A DNA stretch of 64,000 bases, from the NCBI RefSeq assembly GCF_002811475.1, contig NZ_NPDL01000003.1, positions 124,001 through 188,000 of the forward strand, read 5' to 3'. The notes under the pieces were generated by a model. The model was not told the DNA's origin. It worked only from the letters and a program-made list of their open reading frames with translations, and did no database searches. This DNA is from Leptospira hartskeerlii. GTDB lineage: Bacteria > Spirochaetota > Leptospiria > Leptospirales > Leptospiraceae. Shown here piece after piece: positions 33,425-42,844 of this stretch; within the stretch, counting starts at the first letter, position 1; each line of letters starts with the position of its first letter. Made by a program: the position numbers and the translations under genes.

Positions 33425-35563
33425 TTATTCCGAAATCCCAGGACTAGCTTCCGTAAACGTACAGTTAGGATCTCGATAAGGCCTACCTAAATACGAATTT
33501 GCAGACCAAACCCTTACACCATATTCCGTTTTAGAATATGCGGATTTTCGAATTTTATTTTTGGTATCGTTTATGCCAGGACCGGAAGAATTATAAACAA
33601 ACTCGTCCCAAACTTCTCCAGTATAAGGATCATAAATTTTGAGAATATTAGATCCGGAAGCAGGTAAACTGAAACTTGTATCCTTCCAAAACTCAGTTTG
33701 CGGAAAACAAGTAGATCTTCCGGAAGAAATTAAAGTCGGACCTTTTTTAGATATAGGTAGAAGAATAGAAATTAGAGAACCGTTACTCTGCATTATTTCT
33801 AAAAATGCGGAGTCGGGAGAGTTTTCGGTAGTAGATACAAATTCCAAAAATCTATCTTTCGAAATCGGGTCCGCACCTTGGTAAGAACCCATCCAAGAAA
33901 CTTCCGAAAATTGGATTTTTCCCGTTGTCTCTTGCTTAGAACAAAACTTTTTCCCGGCAGACGACCTGGAGTTTTCTAAAGCAATTGCAGATTGTGAAAA
34001 AGGTGACTCTGATCCAGTATTTGAATCTAAATCGGCAATCAAGCTCGGATGAAGAAATGCCCGGCCATTCTCAAAACAAATGCTTATAATCTCACCATTC
34101 GTTTTTTGGAGTACGATCCGAGTCGGAATTCCCTTTGAAGTCCTAAAGATCCCATCCCAGAGAATCTTCTCCATTCCAGAAGAATTCGATAGAGAAACAA
34201 TATCGCTCGCTGTAACAGTCTTAAAGATCGAAAAAGAATAAGAGGGATTTCCTAATAGAAACGGTAGATTTCCAATGCTCAGTATTTCTCCAGCCGAAAT
34301 TCTTTTAGAGATCCGGATCGGAAAAAGATTCTTTCCCCAGCCGATTTTTAAAAAAGAAGGATCACAAACTTTAGTTCCTTTATAGATCAGATCTAAATAT
34401 TTCCAATCTTCCTGCAGAACTCCCTTATGCGATAACCCACTCGGATTCAATTCTTCTAATTCGAAATCATTTGGATCACAGGCAGATTCGTTCTCAACCT
34501 TAGAGGTTTGATTCTCTCCCGGATCCATGCAGAATTTAGAAGTAGTTTCACAATGAGAGAAAGAATTTCCCTTCCAAGAATAGTAAGTTTCTCCGAATAA
34601 ATATCCGCTCCCTGGAAGATTAAATTCTACGGAATGATCTTCTCTACTCAGCAAAATTTTGCCAGGCTTCTTTAGATCTCCCCATTTGATGCCTGAAAGA
34701 GAAATATTCTCTAAGGAAGTAGACTCTTCCGCATAGATCCGAGTTTCGTAAGGAGAAATGAAACCTGTCGTTTTGGGAATCGAGATCTTGTTTCCTAATA
34801 GAGTAAATTGCAAACCTTCTTCGCATACCGGGAAAGAATTTGGATTATAGATCTCTATCCACCTTCCTAGATTCGAATTTGTGTCTCCGAAAATCTCTGT
34901 GATGATCGGAATGGAAGAACTACAAGTATCTAACCCAATTCGGTTTTTAGCCAGGATCAGATTTTGGATCTCTTTTTCCAAATTCGGTGATTTAACAGAC
35001 AACGCAAGATAAACCTCCGATTCTCCTAAAGGAGGAAGAACCAAAATTGAAATCCCATTAGAAAGAAAGAATATACTAAAAGTTTTAAAATGATTTTTGA
35101 GATTAAAATTGTTCCGACTCCAAAGAGAATTTTCTGCATCTATCGATTTTAGCTTTTTATCTCCAACAAGTGCAAATTTGGAAACTTCGACTTTCTTCTT
35201 AATTTCTAAGAAAGGGTATGTTCCGATTTTATATTCAGAATCATCGGAAAGACTATAAACAAATTCAGAGACTAATGCCCCTTCTTTCCAGGCGGCAAAA
35301 ATTTTTGCATATTCTGAAATTCCATTGTCGCTAACGCAGATCCGGATCTTAAAATTAGGATCTTCGCCGGAGACAAAACAAGTTCGACCCATCTCTTGCA
35401 CCAGATCGGAAATGAGTCTTGAATTTTCCGCATGGAGTGGATCGTAATTGAATTGGACAGACTTTGAAGATTCTTCCCAGAGATATTGGGAACTGGAGTC
35501 TTGTTTGCAAGAACCCAAAATGAAAAAGATGATTAAGCCAAAGGTATATAGTATTGTTCGCAT
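33425..35563 (-). CDS. Lipoprotein with lamin-tail-like (LTD) domains
   Basis: 712 residues. A lipoprotein signal peptide ends LGSC (about residue 19). Around 215-330 'ITEIFGDTNSNLGRWIEIYNPNSFPVCEEGLQF' is a lamin-tail domain start. Similar repeats follow near 370 (ELEELNPSGL...WKYLDLIYKG) and 565 (FSEVSWMGSYQGAD...RFLEFVSTT), and the tail 'DPNCTFTEASPGISE' closes such a domain. Extracellular LTDs often sit beside nuclease or phosphatase domains and bind surfaces or nucleic acid. First gene of an LTD/barrel/PLD unit, 50 bases after uvrC. Confidence 0.75.
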   Translation of the reverse strand: MRTILYTFGLIIFFILGSCKQDSSSQYLWEESSKSVQFNYDPLHAENSRLISDLVQEMGRTCFVSGEDPNFKIRICVSDNGISEYAKIFAAWKEGALVSEFVYSLSDDSEYKIGTYPFLEIKKKVEVSKFALVGDKKLKSIDAENSLWSRNNFNLKNHFKTFSIFFLSNGISILVLPPLGESEVYLALSVKSPNLEKEIQNLILAKNRIGLDTCSSSIPIITEIFGDTNSNLGRWIEIYNPNSFPVCEEGLQFTLLGNKISIPKTTGFISPYETRIYAEESTSLENISLSGIKWGDLKKPGKILLSREDHSVEFNLPGSGYLFGETYYSWKGNSFSHCETTSKFCMDPGENQTSKVENESACDPNDFELEELNPSGLSHKGVLQEDWKYLDLIYKGTKVCDPSFLKIGWGKNLFPIRISKRISAGEILSIGNLPFLLGNPSYSFSIFKTVTASDIVSLSNSSGMEKILWDGIFRTSKGIPTRIVLQKTNGEIISICFENGRAFLHPSLIADLDSNTGSESPFSQSAIALENSRSSAGKKFCSKQETTGKIQFSEVSWMGSYQGADPISKDRFLEFVSTTENSPDSAFLEIMQSNGSLISILLPISKKGPTLISSGRSTCFPQTEFWKDTSFSLPASGSNILKIYDPYTGEVWDEFVYNSSGPGINDTKNKIRKSAYSKTEYGVRVWSANSYLGRPYRDPNCTFTEASPGISE

Positions 35564-35613
35564 TTTTTCCTCCAGAGCTACTTGTCTGGGGAAAAACTTC
35601 TCACTTGCAATTT

Positions 35614-37494
35614 TTAGGAATTATTGTCGGAATTATCCGGAACGGTGATTCCGCCGGGAGCTGCGGAGTTTGCAGAATGAAAATAATTATAAATTTTTTC
35701 CGCGAGCGCCTCGCCGATACCAGGGACTTTCATTAATTCCGCTATATTTGCTTCTTCTATTTTTTTCTGACCTGAGAATGATTTTAGTAGAAGTTTACTT
35801 CTTTTTAATCCTATATCCGGAACTTCACGAATTAGACCAGTCAATGCTTCTCTATTTCTACGAGAACGATGGTGTTCCACTCCAAATCTATGTGCCTCAT
35901 CCCTGAGATGGCGAAGTAATCTCATCCCGGGTGAATTCATATCGAAACTATAAGGAGAACTTTCTCCGGGGAAATAGATCTCTTCTCTTTTTTTAGCGAG
36001 ACCTACCATCGGAAGATTTGCGGCACCGGCTTCTACCGCGGCCTCGCATGCTTTTCCAAGTTGTGTAGGACCTCCATCAATTACGATCAGATCAGGCATT
36101 ACACCGTCTTCATTGATAATTCTTTGCAGTCTTCTGGAAATCACTTCATGCATCATTCCAGGATCATTGATACCTTCGTAACCTCGGATATTATACTTTC
36201 TATAACCCTGTTTGAACGGTTTTCCTTCTACGAACATCACTCCACTTGCAACGGGAAATGATCCTTGGAAATGGGAAATATCATAACATTCTATAATATG
36301 AGGAGGTTCCTTGAGTTGGAACATTTCCTGGATCTCTTTTAAGGCTACGGTTTGGTCCTTATAGTGAGTGGCGAGAAGTCTTTCCGTAAGCCCAAGTTCC
36401 GCATTCTTTTCGGCGATCTTTAATAGGGACTTTTTCTCTCCTGCTTTAGGAAATCTTAATTTAGGTCTAAACCCTGTTTTTTCCTGTAGGAAGTCTAACA
36501 CAGTCTCCCCTTCTTCTTTTAGACCGAAAGGAACGACTATACTTGCAGGGATCATTCCTGCTCCCATATAATAATCTCGGAAGAAGGATGATAATATTTC
36601 TTCTTCCGTGGAATTCTGCACACCTTGCAAAGGAAAAGATTTTTTATTATCTAAGAGCCCACCTCGAACTTCCATAAGGACGACCTGTCCTTCATCTTCT
36701 TTACGTGCGAATGCAATCACATCTTCGTCACCGCCGTCCATACTCACAACGGTTTGTTTTTGTCTGAAGATTTGTAATCTTCCCAGCATGTCTCTGTAAC
36801 GAGCAGCAATTTCGAATTCCAGTTTTCCTGAATATTCATCCATACGTTTTGTAAGTTCGTTTGCCAGGATCTCTTTTTTACCTTCTAAAAATTGTATGAT
36901 CTGATTTACGATGACTGCATATTCTTCTTTTGGAACTGTCCCCTGGCAAGGGCCCAAACATCTTCCCATTTGGAAATTCAAACAAGGACGTTTCGGTTTA
37001 GGAAGTGGAAGTTTTTGTCTAACTTTTCGGATGGGAAAAATTCTCAGGATCACATCTAAAATTTCCCGAGTGGTCCTTACGTCCGTAAAAGGACCGAAGT
37101 ATCTATCTCCATTATCCTTTATTTTGCGCGTGATAAATACCATTGGATAAGGTTCCGAAAGTGAAACGCAGATATATGGATATTTTTTATCATCCTTTAA
37201 ACGAACATTATATCGGGGATTATGTTTTTTGATCAGGGTAGCTTCTAAAATTAAAGCTTCCTTTTCTGTGGAAGTTGCAAACCAATCCAGATCGAAAATT
37301 TCTCTCTGCAGGTATCTGGTTTTTAGATCCGTTTGTTTTTCTTTTAAATAGTTACGGATCCTCTTATCTAGATTTTTAGCCTTGCCTACGTAGATCACTT
37401 CTCCTTCCGAATTCTTCCAGAGATAACACCCAGGAGCTCCAGTCAGGTTTTTGAGTTTTTCTACAATCAGAGTATGATTGACTACTTCCGGCAT
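35614..37494 (-). CDS. uvrC: UvrABC excinuclease subunit C
   Basis: 626 residues. A GIY-YIG domain ([22 protein letters not shown], about 17-38) makes the 3' cut. The Cys-rich '[15 protein letters not shown]' follows, then a UVR domain. The RNase H-like domain for the 5' cut shows [22 protein letters not shown] and [12 protein letters not shown], supplying the acidic residues and His. The C-terminal HhH region is [15 protein letters not shown]. It acts with UvrAB in nucleotide excision repair. The upstream gene encodes an RF-1-type rescue factor three bases away, and nth lies two genes further up. Confidence 0.96.
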   Translation of the reverse strand: MPEVVNHTLIVEKLKNLTGAPGCYLWKNSEGEVIYVGKAKNLDKRIRNYLKEKQTDLKTRYLQREIFDLDWFATSTEKEALILEATLIKKHNPRYNVRLKDDKKYPYICVSLSEPYPMVFITRKIKDNGDRYFGPFTDVRTTREILDVILRIFPIRKVRQKLPLPKPKRPCLNFQMGRCLGPCQGTVPKEEYAVIVNQIIQFLEGKKEILANELTKRMDEYSGKLEFEIAARYRDMLGRLQIFRQKQTVVSMDGGDEDVIAFARKEDEGQVVLMEVRGGLLDNKKSFPLQGVQNSTEEEILSSFFRDYYMGAGMIPASIVVPFGLKEEGETVLDFLQEKTGFRPKLRFPKAGEKKSLLKIAEKNAELGLTERLLATHYKDQTVALKEIQEMFQLKEPPHIIECYDISHFQGSFPVASGVMFVEGKPFKQGYRKYNIRGYEGINDPGMMHEVISRRLQRIINEDGVMPDLIVIDGGPTQLGKACEAAVEAGAANLPMVGLAKKREEIYFPGESSPYSFDMNSPGMRLLRHLRDEAHRFGVEHHRSRRNREALTGLIREVPDIGLKRSKLLLKSFSGQKKIEEANIAELMKVPGIGEALAEKIYNYFHSANSAAPGGITVPDNSDNNS

Positions 37495-37497
37495 GAT

Positions 37498-37920
37498 TTA
37501 ATATTCTTCACCCCAATCGTTTTCAGGAGAGGTTTTTCTTTTTAGACCTGCCAAAGTCTTGGAAGCGGCCTTTCTTTTGGCTTTTCTCGCCTTATCCGCT
37601 TTGGCCTTTCTGATCTTTGTAAGTTTAGGATCTTCTACTTTGGAAGCTTCTAAAATTTCGGCTTCTATTTTATCACATAGAAGAATTCTCGCCTTATATC
37701 TGTTTAAACCTTGGGTACGATGGATGGAACATTTAATTTCGAGACCTGTCTTTTTATAAAGTAGTCGGACGGCAGTCGAAACCTTGTTTACGTTCTGCCC
37801 ACCCTTGCCGCCACTTCTTACAAAAGTTTCTTCCAGATCGGATTCTTTGATGCCAAGTTTTCGCATTCTGGCAAGAAGAAGGTTTGCTTTTTCAGGAGAG
37901 ACAGGAAATTGAGCGGTCAT
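37498..37920 (-). CDS. RF-1-type GGQ-domain peptidyl-tRNA hydrolase (ArfB-like)
   Basis: 140 residues. A single RF-1 domain with the catalytic GGQ in SGGKGGQNVNKVSTAVRL, preceded by 'LEETFVRS' and followed by a Lys/Arg-rich tail (RKAKADKARKAKRKAASK) that could enter the empty mRNA channel. It lacks the codon-recognition domains of RF1/RF2. Such proteins (ArfB/YaeJ, mitochondrial ICT1) release nascent chains from stalled ribosomes. PrfH-like identity is also possible. The stop-to-start distance to yciA upstream is one base. Confidence 0.88.
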   Translation of the reverse strand: MTAQFPVSPEKANLLLARMRKLGIKESDLEETFVRSGGKGGQNVNKVSTAVRLLYKKTGLEIKCSIHRTQGLNRYKARILLCDKIEAEILEASKVEDPKLTKIRKAKADKARKAKRKAASKTLAGLKRKTSPENDWGEEY

Positions 37921-37921
37921 T

Positions 37922-38353
37922 TTATTTTTTTAAAAATTCTTCCGGATCGAATTGACTGAAATAAGGGAATGGTTTTCCGGAATCGTCCAAACAGACGTAG
38001 GTTACCCTACAATCTATGATCTCCCTTATTTCTTTTTTCTTCTGACTTTTTGCGATTGCTGCACTTCGGATGGTGATGGAACTTTTTCCCACTTTTTCTA
38101 TTTTAGAAAAAATCTGAATGATCTCGCCGAGTAATCCCGGGCTTTTAAAGATCACGTTATCCATAGTCACCGTCACAAGATTTGAATATCCTATTTTTTC
38201 GATTACGAACATCGCACAACCTTCGTCGATCCAAGCAAGCATTTGTCCTCCGAAAAGGAAACCGTGTTGGTTTAAGTCCCTGGACATGACTATATGTTGA
38301 GTGCTTAATTCCATTCCCTGGATTTTTTCATCTAAAAAGACTTCTACGCTCAT
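37922..38353 (-). CDS. YciA-type acyl-CoA thioesterase
   Basis: 143 residues, a hot-dog fold. 'MSRDLNQHGFLFGGQMLAWIDEGCAMF' contains the HG-FGG motif with the catalytic Asp in the helix of this family. These hexameric enzymes hydrolyse acyl-CoA. The later 'YVCLDDSGKPFPY' is another family mark. It lies in the nth-uvrC run by spacing, without an obvious link to repair. Confidence 0.87.
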   Translation of the reverse strand: MSVEVFLDEKIQGMELSTQHIVMSRDLNQHGFLFGGQMLAWIDEGCAMFVIEKIGYSNLVTVTMDNVIFKSPGLLGEIIQIFSKIEKVGKSSITIRSAAIAKSQKKKEIREIIDCRVTYVCLDDSGKPFPYFSQFDPEEFLKK

Positions 38354-38363
38354 TTGGGCCTCT

Positions 38364-39059
38364 CTAATCTATAGGTGATGTGGAAGAAGGACATTCTTTT
38401 CTAAGGATACAAGTCTCGCAGAATGTCTTATGCGCCTTGCAATATTTTCTTCCTAAAAATATAAAATATAAGGACAGATCCATCCAATATTCGGACTGCA
38501 CATTTTGCATTAAGTCCTTCTCTACTTTTACAGGATCTGTTTGTTTGGTAAGACCTAACTTTTTAGAAACTCTTTTTACATGAGTGTCTACCACGAATCC
38601 TTCCGAAATATGGTGGATCTCATTTAATACTACGTTTGCTGTTTTTCTTCCTATACCCGGAAGTTTGATCAGTTCCTGAATACTCTTTGGCAATTTGCCG
38701 TCATATTCATTTAGAAGAAGATTCGCAAAACCGGAAACCGACTTCGCCTTATTCCGATAAAAACCTGTAGGATAAATGATCTTTTCTATCTTCTTCAAAG
38801 GAGCAGAAGCAAGAGATTCCAATGTAGGAAATTCTGCGAAAAGAAGAGGACTAACTTGGTTAACCCTTTCGTCCGTACATTGAGCGGAAAGAATTACCGA
38901 GATCGCGAATTCGTAGTCTTTGGAATATTGGAGAGGAGAATTTACGTCCCCGAATTCCTTCCTGAGTAGGAAGTAAATTCGAGAAACATATACCTGGGTC
39001 GGGGAAAAAGAAGGACTAGATTGCCTTTTTTTGGATTCCGACGTACTTTTTCGGGGCAA
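38364..39059 (-). CDS. nth: Endonuclease III (DNA glycosylase/AP lyase)
   Basis: 231 residues. Helix-hairpin-helix [13 protein letters not shown] with the catalytic Lys in the preceding region ([10 protein letters not shown]) and Asp in '[14 protein letters not shown]'. The [4Fe-4S] ligands C-x6-C-x2-C-x5-C appear as [17 protein letters not shown] near the C-terminus. It removes oxidised pyrimidines and nicks abasic sites. The N-terminal 30 residues are basic and overlap the rpmB coding end by 44 bases in another frame. The next in-frame start codon would fall inside the fold, so I keep this start. Confidence 0.94.
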   Translation of the reverse strand: MPRKSTSESKKRQSSPSFSPTQVYVSRIYFLLRKEFGDVNSPLQYSKDYEFAISVILSAQCTDERVNQVSPLLFAEFPTLESLASAPLKKIEKIIYPTGFYRNKAKSVSGFANLLLNEYDGKLPKSIQELIKLPGIGRKTANVVLNEIHHISEGFVVDTHVKRVSKKLGLTKQTDPVKVEKDLMQNVQSEYWMDLSLYFIFLGRKYCKAHKTFCETCILRKECPSSTSPID

Positions 39060-39291
39060 GAGCTTTTAGTGATTCGCCGTTATCTTTGATCGCAGCTTTG
39101 ATCCCTTTCTTTTTCAGGGTTCTTAAAGCACGAGTAGAGATACGAACGGTTACCCAACGATTCTCATCTTCTAAGAAGATACGTTTCTTGATTAGGTTGA
39201 TTTTCCAGGATCTACGGGTTTTAAGGTGAGAGTGGGAAACATTGTTTCCGGATATCGTACCTTTCCCTGTCACAACACATTTTCTGGCCAT
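39016..39291 (-). CDS. rpmB: 50S ribosomal protein L28
   Basis: 91 residues. '[27 protein letters not shown]' with '[35 protein letters not shown]' is L28. Its C-terminal 14 codons overlap the nth coding region in another frame, and the gene heads the minus-strand run through nth, the yciA-like gene, the RF-1-like gene and uvrC. A ribosomal gene at the head suggests growth-linked expression of the repair genes behind it. Confidence 0.95.
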   Translation of the reverse strand: MARKCVVTGKGTISGNNVSHSHLKTRRSWKINLIKKRIFLEDENRWVTVRISTRALRTLKKKGIKAAIKDNGESLKALAPKKYVGIQKKAI

Positions 39292-39378
39292 ACTGCGACC
39301 ATAGTTTTCTATAAGTTGCTTATGTCAAGGAAACCAAAAAGATTTGGAAAAAATCCTAAAATTCTCCCCTTTTGAGGC

Positions 39379-40152
39379 CTACTCCAAATCCAATGGGACC
39401 TTCTTCTTTAATGTTTCCAGAACATCTTCAGGAGTATCACAGTATGTGATCAATTCCAAGTCTTCGGAATTGATCAGTCCGTAATCTATCATACTTTCTA
39501 GATGGAATATCTCTCTCCAAAACTTTGTCCCATACAAGATGACTGGGATTTTGCGGTTATTCCGACCCGTTTGGATCAGGGTCAAGGTCTCGAATAACTC
39601 GTCTACCGTTCCGAATCCCCCCGGAAAAGCCACTACTCCCATAGACAATCGGAGGAACCAAAGTTTTCTCATGAAGAAATAATGAAATTCCACACTAATT
39701 TCCGGATCCACATAAGGGTTCACGAATTGTTCAAAAGGAAGTCTGATGTTCAAACCAAGGCTAGGTCCTCCCGCATCTTTTGCTCCTCGGTTGGCAGCTT
39801 CCATGATGCCAGGCCCGCCACCCGTACAAACCGCCATTCTTCTGGTATCTTTTGAAATCTCTTTTCCCCAGGCGGTGATTAGGCTTGCAGTTTTTCTGGC
39901 GGCCTCATAGTAAACTGACATCTCTTTTTGTTTTACGAATAATTTTCTTTCTACTTCCGAAAGATCTCTGGTCTCTTTCTCTCTGCATTCATCCGGACTT
40001 AAGATCCTTGCAGATCCAAAAATGCAGATAGTATCCTTGATCTTTCCTTCTCTGAATAATGATTGAGGATAATCAATCTCTGCAAGGACCCTTAGATGGA
40101 ACGCATCTATGGATTTTAAAAACTCTTCATGTTCTAAGGACGTTCTTCCCAT
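39379..40152 (-). CDS. LOG-family protein (Rossmann-fold nucleotide-binding)
   Basis: 257 residues. 'GGGPGIMEAANRGAKDAGG' and 'PGGFGTVDELFETLTLIQTGR' are the PGGxGTxxE signature. LOG proteins release cytokinins or cut nucleoside monophosphates; the larger bacterial members, like this one, may act on other nucleotides. The N-terminal 75 residues form a helical cap. It is divergent from the 40183 gene with only 30 bases between starts. Confidence 0.86.
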   Translation of the reverse strand: MGRTSLEHEEFLKSIDAFHLRVLAEIDYPQSLFREGKIKDTICIFGSARILSPDECREKETRDLSEVERKLFVKQKEMSVYYEAARKTASLITAWGKEISKDTRRMAVCTGGGPGIMEAANRGAKDAGGPSLGLNIRLPFEQFVNPYVDPEISVEFHYFFMRKLWFLRLSMGVVAFPGGFGTVDELFETLTLIQTGRNNRKIPVILYGTKFWREIFHLESMIDYGLINSEDLELITYCDTPEDVLETLKKKVPLDLE

Positions 40153-40182
40153 ATTTCTTTCCTTTTTTAGGGGAAGTTAGGC

Positions 40183-41331
40183 TTGCCTTTCCCAACTCTG
40201 TCTATTAACCTATCTCCAAGAATGATCGGACTAAAAAGTTTAAAAGAAAAAATTTTCTCCTGGTTCCGGTCCTCTTTTTTCCACCTTTCCATCAAATGGG
40301 AAGCGGGAAAGATCAGACTCCAAAAAAGACTGGATCCTTACGTTACTCATGAGTCCCATTCCAGCTTTTTTCGCAATTTAAACGGAAGAGAATCTTCCAC
40401 GACCGAAGACTGGTCTGAAAACCTGCCGCCCTTCTCCTTTTCTGAAACCGAAAGAGAAGAAATTTTTCCAAACGCAAAAAGAAAATTCCATAGAGTTCGA
40501 AAACATAAGGTTTCCCTTTGGTCCTTGTTATTTTTTCTGCCTTGGAAATCCAAGATCCAAGAATCGGAACCAAGCTTTAGGTCGTTTCACCCGGGAGAAA
40601 ATTTATTCCAAGAGGAAATAAAGAAGAAGGTCCGCAAAAAGGAAAATTTCCACCTACGAAACAAGCCATATTTCTGGGAAGTTTGGTTTCCTCAAATAAG
40701 CACTCTTACACTTTCCCCATTCGTAATTTGGGAGACCTCAGTTCCTGCCGATCTGTTCCAAGATTGTCTCCCCGAATCAATTCTTCCAGTGGGAGAACCT
40801 GGAAAATGGAAAGTACGTATCCAGTCTATGAGGGTACTATCTCATCAATTGGGAAATCTGTACGAAGATACATTTCCAAGTCCAAACAGAGTTTATAGAA
40901 CGGAAGTCTGGGTTTATGGTCATAAAAAAGAAGAAGAGATCGATCCGGAAAGACCTCTATTATTTCCTCTAGGGGTTTGGATCTCACCCGATCTATTAAA
41001 AGAAGAGGACCCCAGACTCAGACAAGGATTACCTTATCGAACCGGAGAAACTTATTGGAAAATCCAAGGAGAAACTTTAAAGATTGGGATCAGAGGTTTG
41101 GAATGGACTTGGAAACCTGCCAAAGAAAATTCTCATTTTGAAAGTATATTAGAAAGTCCTCATGTATTTTTAGGAAAATCTTATTTTACCCTAGAGTCCG
41201 GATCTTTTGTTAGAGATAGACAGATCGCTTATCTATTCAAAAGAGCGATTACATCCGATCCTAAAGTGCTCCAGCGTTCTAGGCCCAAGCAAAACCTTTC
41301 TTCTGTCTCTCCGAATCCTAACCGAATATAA
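40183..41331 (+). CDS. Unknown protein, 382 residues
   Basis: A soluble-looking protein with a basic N-terminal third and a Trp/Pro-rich remainder (SIKWEAGKIRLQKRLDPY; YFWEVWFPQISTLTLSPFVIW; GLEWTWKPAK). The start is uncertain: TTG 40183 has AGGGGAAG nearby, while ATG 40222 is a more usual codon. The C-terminal 34 codons overlap the convergent aminotransferase gene. I do not recognise the family. No signal peptide or membrane helix is obvious. Confidence 0.6.
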   Translation: MPFPTLSINLSPRMIGLKSLKEKIFSWFRSSFFHLSIKWEAGKIRLQKRLDPYVTHESHSSFFRNLNGRESSTTEDWSENLPPFSFSETEREEIFPNAKRKFHRVRKHKVSLWSLLFFLPWKSKIQESEPSFRSFHPGENLFQEEIKKKVRKKENFHLRNKPYFWEVWFPQISTLTLSPFVIWETSVPADLFQDCLPESILPVGEPGKWKVRIQSMRVLSHQLGNLYEDTFPSPNRVYRTEVWVYGHKKEEEIDPERPLLFPLGVWISPDLLKEEDPRLRQGLPYRTGETYWKIQGETLKIGIRGLEWTWKPAKENSHFESILESPHVFLGKSYFTLESGSFVRDRQIAYLFKRAITSDPKVLQRSRPKQNLSSVSPNPNRI

Positions 41332-42374
41332 CCTTCCGTTTCAAAATCAGCGGAAGGCAAAACAAACACTCCCGCTTTCCTATATAGCAGATCCGCAAAT
41401 TTTCTGGAGTCTAAACCTTCTTGTAACTTTGCAAAACCGACTACTCCACCTCTTGGCTCTTTAAAACTTTCGACGCCTGGAAGTTTTCCAGTCGACGCGG
41501 TTGCTTGGGCGAAGGTTCGCACATTCCCCCTGAGGGTGTCCCGAATCTTACTCTGCAACACTCTACGATTCTGTAGAAGTTTCAAAGTCAGAAACTCTGA
41601 TATTGGAGAAACAGTATGAGTCAAATAATCCTTCATGGACCTAGCTTTGGAAATCCAATCTTTAGGACCAATTAACCAACCAATCCTAAGCCCCATCACA
41701 CCAAAACATTTTGTGATAGAGCCCGTAGAAATTGAATTTTCGCAAATGCCCAAGCCACTCCAACCCAGATCTTCTTCATCCGAAAGAAATCTATAATGTT
41801 CATCGAATAAGATCCAATTCGGAAAATTCCCGGAGAGTTTTCGAAGTTCTTTCTTATCTTCTTCTTCCGCGATGATTCCAGTCGGATTATGAGGATGATT
41901 GAATATAATAAGCTTGGGAGAATTTTGAAATAATTTGTTAAGATTCTCTTTTCCAAATCCTAATTCCTTACTTTCTAATCTGGGAAGAAGGTCCACTTTT
42001 TGTAGATTGGCACCGATAGATCTGGGAACTTCATACAATGCCTGAAACGCAGGCCAGAATAATGAAGTAAGATCTCCCTTCTCTAAAAGTAAATGAAATG
42101 CGATGAAGAGTGCTTCTCCTGTTCCGGTAGTCACCAGAACCTGATCGGGAGAAACATTATTATAAAGTTTCGAAATTTCTTCTCTTAGATCTTTTCTTCC
42201 CGAATTGGGAGAATCTGCCAAAGAGAGTCTTCCCAAATCTCTCAAATCTAAACTCAGATATTCTGCAAGAGTGTCCAGGTCCAGATTTCTGACCCCGCTT
42301 TCTCCCAGATTACATAGAGCTTCCGTCCTAAATTTTTCTAGACGATCTTCAATGAAAAATTCTCTTAAATCCAC
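41229..42374 (-). CDS. PLP-dependent aminotransferase, class I/II
   Basis: 381 residues. The fold-type I signs are FNHPHNPTGII (the NPTG motif), 'ILFDEHYRFL' (the Asp that binds the pyridine N) and 'SITKCFGVMGLRIGWL' with the PLP Lys. Members include histidinol-phosphate, aspartate and other amino-acid aminotransferases; the substrate is unresolved. The last 103 bases overlap the convergent 40183 gene, and its C-terminus (GYIRLGFGE...) looks conserved. Confidence 0.82.
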   Translation of the reverse strand: MDLREFFIEDRLEKFRTEALCNLGESGVRNLDLDTLAEYLSLDLRDLGRLSLADSPNSGRKDLREEISKLYNNVSPDQVLVTTGTGEALFIAFHLLLEKGDLTSLFWPAFQALYEVPRSIGANLQKVDLLPRLESKELGFGKENLNKLFQNSPKLIIFNHPHNPTGIIAEEEDKKELRKLSGNFPNWILFDEHYRFLSDEEDLGWSGLGICENSISTGSITKCFGVMGLRIGWLIGPKDWISKARSMKDYLTHTVSPISEFLTLKLLQNRRVLQSKIRDTLRGNVRTFAQATASTGKLPGVESFKEPRGGVVGFAKLQEGLDSRKFADLLYRKAGVFVLPSADFETEGYIRLGFGETEERFCLGLERWSTLGSDVIALLNR

Positions 42375-42395
42375 TTACGATCATGATTTTCTAAT

Positions 42396-42761
42396 TCAAG
42401 AAAGAAGCAATGCAAAAGCTCCAAAAAAGGAGAGTAAAAATAGACCGAGTAATATCCAACCGAGTCCACTTAAGAAAAATCGCAGGTCCTTGAGAGCAAA
42501 TAGGATCTGCTCCGGGTCCTTCTCCTCTAAAATTAAGGATTTACGGAAAGAAAGAGAGGCTCCGTAACCCAAAATCCCCAAGATAAAAAATAAAACCGCT
42601 GACACAGCTTGGATTACAATCTTTCCAGGGGCCTCCTTTAAAAAGGCTCCGAACGTTAAAATACCGGAAAGTAAAAATAGAAGGAAGGAAATGTTCCGTA
42701 GTACCGCTCTAAGTGAGTCCAGTTCCCTATGTTGTTCTCGGGAAATTTCATTAGATTCCAT
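42396..42761 (-). CDS. Small membrane protein, 121 residues
   Basis: Start placed at ATG 42761; the longer frame to 42971 would be in the antisense of the phosphohexomutase gene and looks non-coding. A charged N-terminal 20 residues precede about three hydrophobic helices (LLFLLSGILTFGAF; AVSAVLFFILGILGYGA; GLGWILLGLFLLSFFGAFAL). No family recognised. It lies 21 bases before the aminotransferase gene start on the same strand. Confidence 0.65.
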   Translation of the reverse strand: MESNEISREQHRELDSLRAVLRNISFLLFLLSGILTFGAFLKEAPGKIVIQAVSAVLFFILGILGYGASLSFRKSLILEEKDPEQILFALKDLRFFLSGLGWILLGLFLLSFFGAFALLLS

Positions 42762-42844
42762 ACTAATAGAATCGGCGAAAAAACGTCTTGAACCAGGAAG
42801 AACTAGATTTTTTATTCCAAGTATAGGGTGAACTAGAGAAATAT

